A stretch of DNA of 64,000 nucleotides from Polycyclovorans sp964425915. Lineage in GTDB: Bacteria > Pseudomonadota > Gammaproteobacteria > Nevskiales > Nevskiaceae. Made by a program: the position numbers and the translations under genes. The stretch covers positions 62,001 through 126,000 of the forward strand of contig CAYROO010000007.1 of the NCBI GenBank assembly GCA_964425915.1, read 5' to 3'. The notes under the pieces were generated by a model. That model did not search any database, was not told where the DNA came from, and was given only the letters and a program-made list of their open reading frames with translations. This document shows positions 8,636-17,467 of this stretch, one piece after another. Each line of letters opens with the position of its first letter. The stretch's first letter is position 1.

Positions 8636-9385
8636 TCAGTCCGGCTGCAGCGGCGGCAAGGCGGTTGGCGCGCCAGGCGGCGGATTCTTCGGATAAACAA
8701 TCCGCGCCATGTACGGGTCACCTGTGCGCGGGTCACGGATATTGGAAATACCCCGATACTCCAGCAATCGGCGCTCGCCCGGCTCGTAGAACAGCTCCAG
8801 TGGATCCACCAACAGCCGCAGCAGGGAGTCGGGCTCCACCCGCAGATGCACGGCGCGCTCGCCGTCCACCTCGGTGTCACCGACCTTGCGGGCGCGGAAG
8901 CTGAAAGCGTCCAGATTCCCTGCGACCAGCAGCTTGAAGCGTGCATTCTCGCCGGCCATCAGACGCTCGAAGTTGTCGCGCAACAGCGTGTGAAACCCCG
9001 AGTCGGCGGCCATCTGCTCGCTGACCTTGAGCTGCTTCTCCTCCGCCTTGCCGTCGCGGCTGCGGAACAGAGTGGCCCGATCGCCGACCTCGCGAATGCC
9101 TTCCGCGTAGTTCTGACCGGGCAGGCTGAGCCGGAACACCGGAACATAGGGATTGGCACCGAAATCCAGCGGCTTTTCGCCGATCAGCTTTCCTTCCGGA
9201 TCGAAGTAGCGAATGGTTCCGCTGAGCCAGCGTCCATCCACGATGTCCTGCTCGTGAACCTCGGTGTACAGGTAGCGATTGCTTTCCAGGTCGAAGGCAT
9301 AGCCATAAAAGCGAAAGGTCTCGGCAGATGCGGTCATGGCAGCTCCGGCAAGCACGGTGGCAATCAGCACAGCAAACAATTTCAT
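8636..9385 (-). CDS. hypothetical secreted protein
   Basis: 249-aa protein with a clear Sec signal (MKLFAVLIATVLAGAAMTASA-ET) and a mature, apparently beta-rich domain (FRFYGYAFDLESNRYLYTE, GTIRYFDPEGKLIGEK). The C-terminus is Pro-rich (PKNPPPGAP, ALPPLQPD). I do not recognise the family. ATGA overlap with the upstream NAPE-PLD-like gene makes it the last gene of a four-gene lipid operon. The similarity in topology to periplasmic lipid-binding beta-barrels is an inference, not a match. Confidence 0.75.
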   Translation of the reverse strand: MKLFAVLIATVLAGAAMTASAETFRFYGYAFDLESNRYLYTEVHEQDIVDGRWLSGTIRYFDPEGKLIGEKPLDFGANPYVPVFRLSLPGQNYAEGIREVGDRATLFRSRDGKAEEKQLKVSEQMAADSGFHTLLRDNFERLMAGENARFKLLVAGNLDAFSFRARKVGDTEVDGERAVHLRVEPDSLLRLLVDPLELFYEPGERRLLEYRGISNIRDPRTGDPYMARIVYPKNPPPGAPTALPPLQPD

Positions 9386-10452
9386 GGCAATACTCCGGCG
9401 GTGGGCGCAGCCTCACCGATGGCAGGAATGTCGTACCCCTGCCCGAAGGCAGGAACGATGAAAGCACGGTCGGGTAGGTCAGCCTCTGCACGGGCGGCGC
9501 GCAAGTCCTTTGCAGGCTGATCCTGGCCCTCTTCCGACAACTGAAAGGTGCCGAAGTGCACGCCCATGCTGAAACGTGCGCGAAGATCGTGGTGCGCCTG
9601 CACCGCATCGGTGGGACTGGTGTGCTGGTAGGCGGTGAGCCAGCGTGGTTGGTAGGCTCCGATCGGCAGCAGTGCAAGACGGAACGGTCCGAATCGGGCA
9701 CCGGTTTCGGCGAAATGGGGCGCATAGCCGGTGTCGCCGGCAAAGTAGATCGGACCGCCAGTGGTTTCCAGCACGAACGCCAACCATAGGCTGCGATTGC
9801 GATCCGCGCCGAACAGACGCCGCCCGGTCCAGTGCTGGCTGCGCTGCGCATGCAGCCGCAAACCCTGTCCGATCTCCAGCGTCTGCCCCCAGTCCAGGGC
9901 CGTGACCCGACGCAGGCCCGCCTCCCGCAACCACGCGTCCTCCCCCAGCCCCACCACGAACAGGGGCTGGTGTTCGGTATCGAGCCGTTTCAAGGTGGGC
10001 AGGTCGAGGTGGTCGTAGTGATTGTGCGAGATCAGCACCACATCAATCGGCGGTAGCGCATCAAAGGCAATACCGGGCGCCACATATCGCTGTGGGCCAG
10101 CCCAGCTGACCGGACTGGCGCGCGCGCTCCAGATCGGGTCGGTGAGCACATTGAGATCATCGAACTGCAGCAGCACCGTCGCGTGATTGACCACCGTTGC
10201 CCGCAGCGCCCCTGCTGCCACCCGAGAAGGCGGCGGTGGCCAGGCGCTCGGCGTCAGATTACGAACCCAGGGCCCGGGATCCCGCTCGCGGAAGTAGCGC
10301 CAAAGGTCGGTCCAGCCAATGTCGAAGGGCGTGTCGTTGTGAAAGCGCTCACCATCGAAGTGGTCACGGACCGGGCCGCGATCACCCACCGGGGTCGCAC
10401 AGCTGACCCCCGTGAGGACCAGCAGCCCCGCCAATACGACCCTGGCGAGCAT
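9382..10452 (-). CDS. metallo-beta-lactamase-fold lipoprotein, NAPE-PLD/UlaG-like
   Basis: Zinc-dependent hydrolase. From ATG at 10452 (356 aa) it starts with a hydrophobic signal ending GVSC, an imperfect lipobox (Gly at -3), so either a lipoprotein or a membrane-anchored protein. The domain carries NHATVLLQFDDLNVLTDP, the metal motif SHNHYDHLDL (HxHxDH), YFAGDTGYAPHF, and the C-terminal block QHTSPTDAVQAHHDL...GVHFGTFQLSEE, which resembles N-acyl-phosphatidylethanolamine phospholipase D. Catalytic ligands are intact. It lies 4 bases after the CFA-type methyltransferase gene and overlaps the next gene by ATGA. Substrate is likely a lipid or lactone; not proven. Confidence 0.85.
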   Translation of the reverse strand: MLARVVLAGLLVLTGVSCATPVGDRGPVRDHFDGERFHNDTPFDIGWTDLWRYFRERDPGPWVRNLTPSAWPPPPSRVAAGALRATVVNHATVLLQFDDLNVLTDPIWSARASPVSWAGPQRYVAPGIAFDALPPIDVVLISHNHYDHLDLPTLKRLDTEHQPLFVVGLGEDAWLREAGLRRVTALDWGQTLEIGQGLRLHAQRSQHWTGRRLFGADRNRSLWLAFVLETTGGPIYFAGDTGYAPHFAETGARFGPFRLALLPIGAYQPRWLTAYQHTSPTDAVQAHHDLRARFSMGVHFGTFQLSEEGQDQPAKDLRAARAEADLPDRAFIVPAFGQGYDIPAIGEAAPTAGVLP

Positions 10453-10456
10453 ATGC

Positions 10457-11518
10457 CTACTCGCCCGAGACGAGCGGCCGCTTTTCGAACAGGTAGTGGC
10501 CGACACCCCACTCGTTACCCTCGGCGTAACCGAAGAACTCGGCCACCGCCATGTAAAACATCCGCCAGCGATTGAACCAGATGGTCGCATCGGCCTTGCC
10601 GTAGGCCTGCTCAAAGATCGGCATGATGCGATCGCGCTGCGCATCCATTCCGGCCAACCAATGATTGGAGGTCTTTTCGTAGTGCTGCCCGTTGACCCAC
10701 CACTGGCGCACGATCCGCAGGTCGTCCTGGAAGTGCGCAAACAGATGCTCGCTGGGCATGGTGCCACCCAGGAAGAAGTACTGAGTCATCCAGTCGGACT
10801 CATCGCGCACTTCGTAGTGATAGGCCAGCAACTTGTGCGCGAAGATGTGGACGAACAGGCGCGCCTCCGGACGCATCCAACCGGCAATCTTGTTGAGCAG
10901 CAGGCCATAGTTCTTCATGTGCTCGAACATCTCGATGGAGAGCACCCGATCGAACCCGGCCTCGACCCCCTGCGCCGGAAACTGGAAGTCGACAATGTTG
11001 CCCGTAAGGATGGTGAGATTATTCAGGCCACGCGCCTGGGCCTGGGCCATGATGAACGCGCGCTGGCCATTGGAGTTGGACAGTCCGACGATCTCCGAGT
11101 TGGGAAACTGCTGCGCCAACCACAGCGACAGTGACCCCCAGCCGCAGCCGAGGTCCAGCATGCGCATGCCGTCCACCAACCCCGCGCGCTCGGCATACAG
11201 TGCCAACATCTTGTGTTCGGCTTCGGCCAGCGACTCATTGCCATCGGGATACAGACAGCACGAATACTTGAGGCAGGGCCCTAGATGCAGGTGGAAGAAC
11301 TCTGCCGGCACCTCGTAGTGCTGGACGTTGGCATCCTGCGTGTTGATGGCAATGGGGCTCGACCGAAGGTCGGCCAGGAATCGGGCAAAGTGCTCGGCGC
11401 GCAGCGTCTGGTCGACGCTCTCGGGCGCCGCCAGACGTTTGGCGATCAGATGGCGCATACCGGCGCGCGCGATGACGTCGGGGATCAGACCCCGTTCAAC
11501 CCACTGGATGGGATTCAT
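10457..11518 (-). CDS. cyclopropane-fatty-acyl-phospholipid-synthase-family methyltransferase
   Basis: SAM-dependent methyltransferase of the CFA synthase/coclaurine N-methyltransferase class. Motifs: NVQHYEVPAEFFHLHLGP (substrate-entry block typical of CFA enzymes), LDLGCGWGSLSLWLA (SAM site, about residue 120), SIEMFEHMKNY and VHIFAHKLLAYHYE. The C-terminal NRWRMFYMAVAEFFGYAEG also fits the family. At 353 aa it lacks the long N-terminal domain of E. coli Cfa (382 aa). It lies between DUF1295 and the MBL-fold gene. Methylation of an unsaturated lipid is the likely reaction; branched-chain, cyclopropane or amine methylation cannot be told apart here. Confidence 0.87.
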   Translation of the reverse strand: MNPIQWVERGLIPDVIARAGMRHLIAKRLAAPESVDQTLRAEHFARFLADLRSSPIAINTQDANVQHYEVPAEFFHLHLGPCLKYSCCLYPDGNESLAEAEHKMLALYAERAGLVDGMRMLDLGCGWGSLSLWLAQQFPNSEIVGLSNSNGQRAFIMAQAQARGLNNLTILTGNIVDFQFPAQGVEAGFDRVLSIEMFEHMKNYGLLLNKIAGWMRPEARLFVHIFAHKLLAYHYEVRDESDWMTQYFFLGGTMPSEHLFAHFQDDLRIVRQWWVNGQHYEKTSNHWLAGMDAQRDRIMPIFEQAYGKADATIWFNRWRMFYMAVAEFFGYAEGNEWGVGHYLFEKRPLVSGE

Positions 11519-11535
11519 GAGCTAGGGCTCGTGGC

Positions 11536-12327
11536 TTAGGAAGAAGAAGATGCTTTGGGGAACCACGGGATCAGGGCCGACGTGGTCCGCAGGTACTCGG
11601 CATAGCCGGCCTTGCGGGATGCCATTTCGGCTTCCAGCATGGGCATGCCGGAGATGCGCGTCAGCAGAATCGCCATCACCACAGGTGCCACCAGTGCCGT
11701 CCAGCCCCAGGGCGCGCCCAGCGCCAACGGCAGGTAGGCGAGCCAGTGGACACATTCAAAGAAGTAGTTGGGGTGACGGGAATAGCGCCACATTCCGTCC
11801 CGGCACACCTGACCCCGATTGGCCGGATTGCGGCGAAATCGGTCCATCTGCCGGTCCGCGATGCCCTCACCCACCACCGACGTCACCCACAATGCGACCG
11901 CCAGCCCCATCGCCCAGACCGGCGGGGCATCAGGGCGATAGACGGCGGCTGCGAATGCTGAGGCCGACAATGCCAGGGTGAACAGATTCTGGAACTGGAA
12001 GAACCAGAACAGATTGAATTGTGCTCGGTCGCCCCACTCCTGCCGGAACTTGGCGTAGCGGAAGTCTTCGGGCTTGCCGGCCATGCGCGCCCACAGGTGA
12101 AGCCCCAGCCGCAGCCCCCAAACGCCGCCCATGAGGCCGACCAGCAGCCGCACTTCCGCTGGCGCGTCGCCGGCCAGGGCGTACAGCACCGCAAGCCCGC
12201 CCAGCGATACCGCCCAGATCGCGTCGACCACCGCAGCATTGCCGGTCCGGCGTTGAATGGCCCAGGCGATGGCCTTGGCGATCACCACAATGGCCGCTGA
12301 CAACAGTAGAACGTTCAGGAAGCTCAT
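11536..12327 (-). CDS. DUF1295 membrane protein (steroid 5-alpha-reductase-like)
   Basis: 263-aa polytopic protein of the DUF1295 family, related to 3-oxo-5-alpha-steroid 4-dehydrogenase and isoprenylcysteine methyltransferases. About seven hydrophobic segments are visible. The C-terminal signature DGMWRYSRHPNYFFE is the cofactor-binding motif of this superfamily, followed by SGMPMLEAEMASRKAGYAEY. ATG at 12327; the longer open frame upstream overlaps the divergent thioesterase gene and is rejected. First gene of the lipid operon, 17 bases upstream of the methyltransferase. DUF1295 genes often accompany CFA-type genes in proteobacteria; a reductive lipid-modifying step is inferred. Confidence 0.85.
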   Translation of the reverse strand: MSFLNVLLLSAAIVVIAKAIAWAIQRRTGNAAVVDAIWAVSLGGLAVLYALAGDAPAEVRLLVGLMGGVWGLRLGLHLWARMAGKPEDFRYAKFRQEWGDRAQFNLFWFFQFQNLFTLALSASAFAAAVYRPDAPPVWAMGLAVALWVTSVVGEGIADRQMDRFRRNPANRGQVCRDGMWRYSRHPNYFFECVHWLAYLPLALGAPWGWTALVAPVVMAILLTRISGMPMLEAEMASRKAGYAEYLRTTSALIPWFPKASSSS

Positions 12328-12375
12328 GGTTCTCAAGGTTACACTCGCGCTCCCTTTACGCCAGGAGCATGAGGA

Positions 12376-12825
12376 ATGGATGCACAACCCGCGATCCGGA
12401 TGCTGGAACAGGGGATCGCCTTTGTCGAGCGCTGCGGCCTGAGGGTCGATGCCCTCGAACGCGGACGTGTGGTCTGCCGCATGCCATTCGCCGGCAATGG
12501 CAACCATATCGGCACGCTCTATGCAGGCGCCCTGTTCACCTGTGCCGAGATTCCCGGCGGCGCGCTGTTTCTGTCCTCATTCGATCCGACGAAGTGCTTT
12601 CCCATCGTCAAGTCGCTGGACCTCAAGTTTCTCAAGCCCGCCACCACCGACGTCACGGTTGAGGTGCGTCTGGACGACGCCGAAATCGCCCGCATCAACG
12701 CCGACCTCGAAGCCCAGGGCAAGGCCGAGTTTGAGCTGCGCGGCGACCTCACCGACGCCCATGGCGTGGTGGTGGCGCAGTCCCACGGGGTCTATCAGCT
12801 CCGGTCCAACAAGCCGAGAAGCTGA
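12376..12825 (+). CDS. DUF4442/PaaI-like hotdog thioesterase
   Basis: 149-aa hotdog-fold protein, likely acyl-CoA thioesterase or acyl binder. Seen: MPFAGNGNHIGTLYAGALFTCAE, the PaaI/DUF4442-type pattern with HIGTLYAG in the catalytic helix, then VKSLDLKFLKPAT and a C-terminal strand AQSHGVYQLR. The residue usually catalytic (Asp or Glu in the central helix) may be Glu in FTCAEIPGG. ATG is preceded by AGGAG and GAGGA. It is divergent from the DUF1295 operon with only 48 bases between, and its 3' end overlaps the convergent SET gene by 31 bases. Confidence 0.8.
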   Translation: MDAQPAIRMLEQGIAFVERCGLRVDALERGRVVCRMPFAGNGNHIGTLYAGALFTCAEIPGGALFLSSFDPTKCFPIVKSLDLKFLKPATTDVTVEVRLDDAEIARINADLEAQGKAEFELRGDLTDAHGVVVAQSHGVYQLRSNKPRS

Positions 12826-13262
12826 CGGGCAGAGTCCCCGAGACTGTCACGCCAGGGCAATCCGATGATGGGCCGGCCGCTGACTGAACAGGTGAATCCG
12901 GGATCCTCACCCTCCCCCAGCAACAGGCGGTAATCGGTGGTGATCTCGGTCCCTGCCACCAGATCGGCACGGGCAAAGATGAACCCCAGATGCCAGAGGC
13001 CGGTGGGCTCGAACGCATGGTTGACGTAGCACTCATCGCTCCATTCCGGCGTGATCGAGAACCACTGTTCGAACCAGCGTACGCTGGCACGCACTTCCAG
13101 GCTGTCGTCGGGCAACGTGCGCAACCGCGATTCCGGCCATACCGTGTGGACATTGTCCGGGGCAATGATGACGCTGCCACGGGCCACCGGTGCTGTCACG
13201 AACAGACCCTGCCCGGCGCCCGCAATGCCGGAAGGGGCGACGCGGTAAGGTGGGATGATCAC
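12795..13262 (-). CDS. SET-domain protein
   Basis: Compact 155-aa SET-domain protein. Motifs: GIAGAGQGLFVTAPVARGS (N-SET), CYVNHAFEPTG (NHS/NHxxxPN-type SAM/Lys site) and AGTEITTDYRLLL (GEELTYDY equivalent). It therefore has the minimum for SAM binding and protein-lysine methylation; the post-SET Cys cluster is not evident. The start overlaps the hslO stop by 4 bases (ATGA), implying coupling to Hsp33. Bacterial SET proteins have few known substrates, so the target is unknown. Confidence 0.82.
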   Translation of the reverse strand: MIIPPYRVAPSGIAGAGQGLFVTAPVARGSVIIAPDNVHTVWPESRLRTLPDDSLEVRASVRWFEQWFSITPEWSDECYVNHAFEPTGLWHLGFIFARADLVAGTEITTDYRLLLGEGEDPGFTCSVSGRPIIGLPWRDSLGDSARQLLGLLDRS

Positions 13263-14122
13263 TGTCGGGTCTGCCCGACGTCGTCCTGGATGTCGGCGCG
13301 GAACAGGGCCTGTGTCTCGGCAGACGAGTAACGGTACTGGCGACCGCAGAACTCACAAGTGATCTCCACCTGCCCTTGCTCAGCCACCACCGCGTCTACT
13401 TCCGCCTGCCCCAACCCCAGCAGCATCGCCGAGATCTGCGCATGCGAACACTGGCAGCGCAGGGTGACCGGACGCGGTTCAAAATGACGGACTTCGTCCT
13501 CGGCAAACACCCGCGACAGCAACTCGATGCTGTCCCAGCGCAGCAGGTCGTCGGCGCTCACCGTCTTGAACAGCGTGTAGACATGGTGCCAGTGATCGTC
13601 GTTGAGGCCCTCCGCTTCCGGTAGGCGTTGCAGCATCACGCCCGCCAGCTTGTCGGGGCTGGCGGCCAGCCGGATGAGGGTCTGCGTCTGTTCTGACCGC
13701 GCGAAGTAGATCTGCAGGGCTTCCGACAGCTCCAGCCCCAACACTTCCACCATGGCCTGGTAGCGGTTGTCGCCGCGTTTGGGCTCCAGCAGAGCAGCCA
13801 GCAGGCCGCCGCCAAACAGCGACTGGAAGTCCCCCTCGGCGTCCGGCGCATGCTTGACCATGCCGCGAAGCTGCAGGGCTTCATCAATCTGGGTGACCAT
13901 CAGCTTCACCGGCCCCTGGCCCTGGAACTGCAGGTTAAAACGGCCCTCCTGCTGCATATCCGCCGCCAGCAAAGGCGTGGCGGCCAGCGCCTGTCCCAGT
14001 TGCATGGCCACATCGATCGGGTAGTCGCGCCAGCCGAACATGCTGTCGAGCTGCTCGGTCAGGGTGACGGCAAAGCCACGTACGCCGCGTTGCGGCAGCA
14101 GGAAAGGAAGCAGTTGGTTCAT
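13259..14122 (-). CDS. hslO: redox-regulated chaperone Hsp33
   Basis: Holdase chaperone activated by oxidation of a C-terminal zinc site. The sequence has the CxC...CxxC module: RCQCSHAQISAML and ITCEFCGRQYRYS near the C-terminus, and the N-terminal Hsp33 fold starting RGVRGFAVTLTEQLD. 287 aa, close to E. coli Hsp33 (292). All four zinc Cys are present. Likely to act in the cytoplasm under oxidative plus heat stress. It precedes a SET-domain gene with a 4-base overlap and follows gatB closely. Confidence 0.95.
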   Translation of the reverse strand: MNQLLPFLLPQRGVRGFAVTLTEQLDSMFGWRDYPIDVAMQLGQALAATPLLAADMQQEGRFNLQFQGQGPVKLMVTQIDEALQLRGMVKHAPDAEGDFQSLFGGGLLAALLEPKRGDNRYQAMVEVLGLELSEALQIYFARSEQTQTLIRLAASPDKLAGVMLQRLPEAEGLNDDHWHHVYTLFKTVSADDLLRWDSIELLSRVFAEDEVRHFEPRPVTLRCQCSHAQISAMLLGLGQAEVDAVVAEQGQVEITCEFCGRQYRYSSAETQALFRADIQDDVGQTRQ

Positions 14123-14145
14123 GCGTGACGGATTCCGGTGGGCGC

Positions 14146-15588
14146 TCAGCCCGCGAGCTTGTCCTTCAACAGGCGGTTGACGGCATCCGGGTTGGCCTTG
14201 CCCTGACTGGCCTTCATCACCTGCCCGACGAAGAACCCAAACAGCTTGTCCTTGCCGCTGCGGTACTCCTCAAGCTGCTTCGGGTTGGCAGTCATGACCT
14301 GCTCGATGACGGCGATGATGGCGCCGTCGTCGGTGATCTGGCGCAAGCCCTTGCGGTCGATGATGGTGTCGGCATCGCCCTCGCCATTGAGCATGGCCTC
14401 GAACACATCCTTGGCCAGCTTGCCGGAGATGGTGTTGTCGGCCATCCGCTTGAGCATGCCAGAGAGCATGTCCGCAGTGATCGGACTGTCGGCGATGTCC
14501 TTGCCCAGCTTGTTGAGCGCACCCAACAAGTCGGTGGTGACCCAGTTGGCGCAGAGCTTGGCGTCGGCCCCAGAGGCCTTCACCACCGCTTCGTAGTAGT
14601 CGGCCAGTGCGGCTTCGCCAGTGAGCACGGTGGCGTCGTAGCGCGGCAGCCCATACTGCTGCTCGAAGCGATCGCGCTTGGCCTCCGGCAACTCCGGCAG
14701 GGTGGCCCGAATGGCCTCACGCGTTTCCGCGGTCACCACCACCGGTAGCAGATCCGGGTCCGGGAAGTAGCGGTAATCGTTGGCGTCTTCCTTGGTCCGC
14801 ATGGTGCGGGTTTCGCCGGTGTCCGGATTGAACAGGCGGGTTTCCTGGATGATGGTGCCACCGGACTCCAGCACGTCAATCTGACGCTCGATCTCGAACT
14901 CGATGGCCTGCTGCACGTAGCGGAAGGAGTTGATGTTCTTGGTCTCGGTGCGGGTGCCGAACTTCTCGGTGCCGACGCGACGCACCGAGACGTTGGCGTC
15001 GCAGCGGAACGAGCCTTCCTGCATGTTGCCGTCACAGATGCCCAGATACACAACCAGCTGGTGGAGCTTCTTCAGGTAGGCCACCGCCTCGCCAGCCGAG
15101 CGGATATCGGGCTCCGACACGATTTCGATCAGCGGCGTGCCGGCGCGGTTGAGATCGATACCGGTGACGCCGGTGAAGTTCTCGTGCAGCGACTTGCCGG
15201 CATCCTCCTCCATGTGGGCACGGGTGATGCCGATTCGCTTGATCTTGCCGTCCACCTCGATGTCGAGATGGCCATTGGCCACGATTGGCAGCTCGTACTG
15301 CGAAATCTGGTAGCCCTTCGGCAGGTCAGGGTAGAAATAGTGCTTGCGCGCGAAGACGCAGCGCTCCGCGATCTCGGCATCCACCGCCAGGCCGAACTTC
15401 ACGGCCATGCGCAGGGCCTCGCCATTGAGTACCGGCAACACGCCGGGCAAGCCCAGGGTGACGGCATCGGCCTGGGTATTGGGCGCCGCACCATAGGCCG
15501 TGGCGGCACCGGAGAAGATCTTGGTGCGAGTCAACAGCTGGCAATGCACTTCCAGACCGATGACCGCTTCCCATGCTGGCTGGCTCAT
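14146..15588 (-). CDS. gatB: Asp/Glu-tRNA(Asn/Gln) amidotransferase subunit B
   Basis: Kinase/tRNA-binding subunit of the GatCAB complex, which turns Glu-tRNA(Gln) or Asp-tRNA(Asn) into the amide form. Begins MSQPAWEAVIGLEVHCQL, with RKHYFYPDLPKGYQISQYE, DLNRAGTPLIEIV and EGSFRCDANVSVR; the C-terminal tail domain ends near GQVMKASQGKANPDAVN. 480 aa from ATG 15588; the longer upstream frame overlaps gatA and is rejected. The start overlaps the gatA stop by one base. Confidence 0.96.
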   Translation of the reverse strand: MSQPAWEAVIGLEVHCQLLTRTKIFSGAATAYGAAPNTQADAVTLGLPGVLPVLNGEALRMAVKFGLAVDAEIAERCVFARKHYFYPDLPKGYQISQYELPIVANGHLDIEVDGKIKRIGITRAHMEEDAGKSLHENFTGVTGIDLNRAGTPLIEIVSEPDIRSAGEAVAYLKKLHQLVVYLGICDGNMQEGSFRCDANVSVRRVGTEKFGTRTETKNINSFRYVQQAIEFEIERQIDVLESGGTIIQETRLFNPDTGETRTMRTKEDANDYRYFPDPDLLPVVVTAETREAIRATLPELPEAKRDRFEQQYGLPRYDATVLTGEAALADYYEAVVKASGADAKLCANWVTTDLLGALNKLGKDIADSPITADMLSGMLKRMADNTISGKLAKDVFEAMLNGEGDADTIIDRKGLRQITDDGAIIAVIEQVMTANPKQLEEYRSGKDKLFGFFVGQVMKASQGKANPDAVNRLLKDKLAG

Positions 15589-17045
15589 CAGTTGAACTCC
15601 TTCGGCCACTGGCGGTGCCAATCGGTAGCCTGCTGATACTGGTGGGCCACCTTGAGCAGACGGGCCTCGTCAAAATAGTTGCCCATCAACTGCACGCCGA
15701 CGGGTAGCCCGTCGCTGAAGCCAGCCGGCATGCTCAAGGCCGGAATACCCGCCAGGTTGGCAGCAATCGTGTAGATGTCGTTCAGATACATGGCCACGGG
15801 GTCGGCGCTTTTTTCACCAAAGCGGAAGGCGACGTCGGTGGCGGTCGGCGCCAGGATCACGTCGACCTGCTGATAGGCGCGGCGGAAGTCTTCGGCGATC
15901 AGCCGGCGGACTTTCTGCGCCTGCAAGTAATAGGCGTCGTAATACCCATGGCTCAGTACATAAGTGCCGATCATGATGCGGCGCTGCACTTCGGCGCCGA
16001 AGCCCTCGCCTCGTGATTTTTTATACAACTCTTCGAGATTCTTGATGCTTTCAGCACGATGGCCGAAGCGCACACCGTCGTAGCGCGCCAGATTCGAACT
16101 GGCCTCGGCGGGCGCCACCACGTAATAGGTTGGCACCGACAGTGGCGCATTGGGCAGCGATACTTCCTGGCACACCGCGCCCAATTCCGTCAGCGTACGG
16201 ATCGCGGCGTCGACACAGGCGCGAACACCGTCCGACATGCCGTCGGCGAAATATTCCTTGGGCAGCCCGATGCGCAAGCCCTTGATCGATCCCGCCAGAT
16301 CAGCCGCCAACGGATCAACAGGCCGCTCCACCGAGGTGGAATCGAGTGGATCGAAACCGCTCATGGCCTCCAGCACCAGCGCGGCATCCTCGGCGCTGTG
16401 CGCCACCACGCCGGCCTGATCCAGACTGGACGCAAAGGCGATCATGCCGAAGCGAGACACCCGTCCATAGGTGGGCTTGATGCCCGTCAGGTTGGTCAGC
16501 GCCGCGGGCTGGCGGATGGAGCCGCCCGTGTCGGTGGCGGTGGCCACCGGTGCCAGCCCGGCCGCGACACAGGCCACGCTGCCGCCGGAGGAGCCGCCCG
16601 GCACCCGGCCGGTGTCCCAGGGGTTCTTGACCGGGCCGTACCAGGAGGTCTCGTTGGACGAGCCCATGGCGAACTCGTCCATATTGCACTTGCCGAGCAT
16701 CACCATGCCCGCCTCGGCGTGGAGCTTGCGCACGATGCTGGCGTCGTAGGGCGCGATGAACCGATCGAGCATACGGCTGGCGCAGCTGGTGCGAACCCCC
16801 TCGGTGGCAAAAATGTCTTTCTGCGCCAGGGGGATGCCGGTCAGGGCGGTCGCTTCTCCACGGGCCAGCCGCTGATCGGCGGCATCGGCTTGCGCCAGCG
16901 CCTGCTCGGCGGTCACGGTGATGAAGCTGTTGAGCTGCGGGTCCAGTCGCTCGATGCGCCCCAGAAAGTGCGCGGTCAGCTCGCGCGACGAAAACTGCTT
17001 GGTGCGCAGACCTTCGGTCAGCGCTTTCAGACTCAACGTATGCAT
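15588..17045 (-). CDS. gatA: Asp/Glu-tRNA(Asn/Gln) amidotransferase subunit A
   Basis: Amidase subunit that releases ammonia from glutamine for GatB. Amidase-signature Ser-cis-Ser-Lys triad is visible: Lys in AQKDIFATEG, and the Ser pair in GGSSGGSVACVAAG...TDTGGSIRQPA. 485 aa, normal. It overlaps gatC and gatB by single bases, so the three subunits are translationally coupled. Confidence 0.96.
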   Translation of the reverse strand: MHTLSLKALTEGLRTKQFSSRELTAHFLGRIERLDPQLNSFITVTAEQALAQADAADQRLARGEATALTGIPLAQKDIFATEGVRTSCASRMLDRFIAPYDASIVRKLHAEAGMVMLGKCNMDEFAMGSSNETSWYGPVKNPWDTGRVPGGSSGGSVACVAAGLAPVATATDTGGSIRQPAALTNLTGIKPTYGRVSRFGMIAFASSLDQAGVVAHSAEDAALVLEAMSGFDPLDSTSVERPVDPLAADLAGSIKGLRIGLPKEYFADGMSDGVRACVDAAIRTLTELGAVCQEVSLPNAPLSVPTYYVVAPAEASSNLARYDGVRFGHRAESIKNLEELYKKSRGEGFGAEVQRRIMIGTYVLSHGYYDAYYLQAQKVRRLIAEDFRRAYQQVDVILAPTATDVAFRFGEKSADPVAMYLNDIYTIAANLAGIPALSMPAGFSDGLPVGVQLMGNYFDEARLLKVAHQYQQATDWHRQWPKEFN

Positions 17046-17332
17046 TACTCGATGACCTTGGGCACCAGGAACAGGCCGTTCTCGACGGCGGGCGCGTGGG
17101 CCTGAAAGGCCTCTCGGCGATCGGTCTCGGTCACCTGATCCGGCCGTAGCCGCTGCGTCATGTCCATCGGGTGGGCCATCGGCGCCACCCCGGCTGTGTC
17201 GGCGGCCGACAACCGGTCGACCAGCTCGAGAATGTTGCTGAGCTGGTGCGCATAGGGATCGACCTGCTCGGCGCGGAGTTCAAGGCGCGCGAGGTGCGCC
17301 ACCTGCCGCACCTGCTCGGGGCTGAGGCTCAT
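17045..17332 (-). CDS. gatC: Asp/Glu-tRNA(Asn/Gln) amidotransferase subunit C
   Basis: Small belt-like subunit that holds GatA and GatB together. 95 aa beginning MSLSPEQVRQVAHLARLEL with the family motif NILELVDRL and the C-terminal ENGLFLVPKVIE. First gene of gatCAB, divergent from mreB with 135 bases between the two start codons. Confidence 0.95.
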   Translation of the reverse strand: MSLSPEQVRQVAHLARLELRAEQVDPYAHQLSNILELVDRLSAADTAGVAPMAHPMDMTQRLRPDQVTETDRREAFQAHAPAVENGLFLVPKVIE

Positions 17333-17357
17333 GATTCTTGCCTTGGGGGTTCGTGGA

Positions 17358-17387
17358 TTGGTTTATGATTACCGCATTGCATAGTGT
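17358..17387 (+). promoter_or_regulatory. candidate sigma70 promoter of mreB
   Basis: TTGGTT (17358-17363) and TAGTGT (17382-17387) separated by 18 bases, about 80 bases upstream of the mreB ATG in the region shared with divergent gatC. Modest match, position sensible. Confidence 0.4.
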
Positions 17388-17467
17388 ACGGCCTGCGCCG
17401 ACTGCCCGCAGCGGCTGAAACCGCCGTCCCGCCTTCTTTCCGAACCTTTCCTGGACCCTCAACTGCG

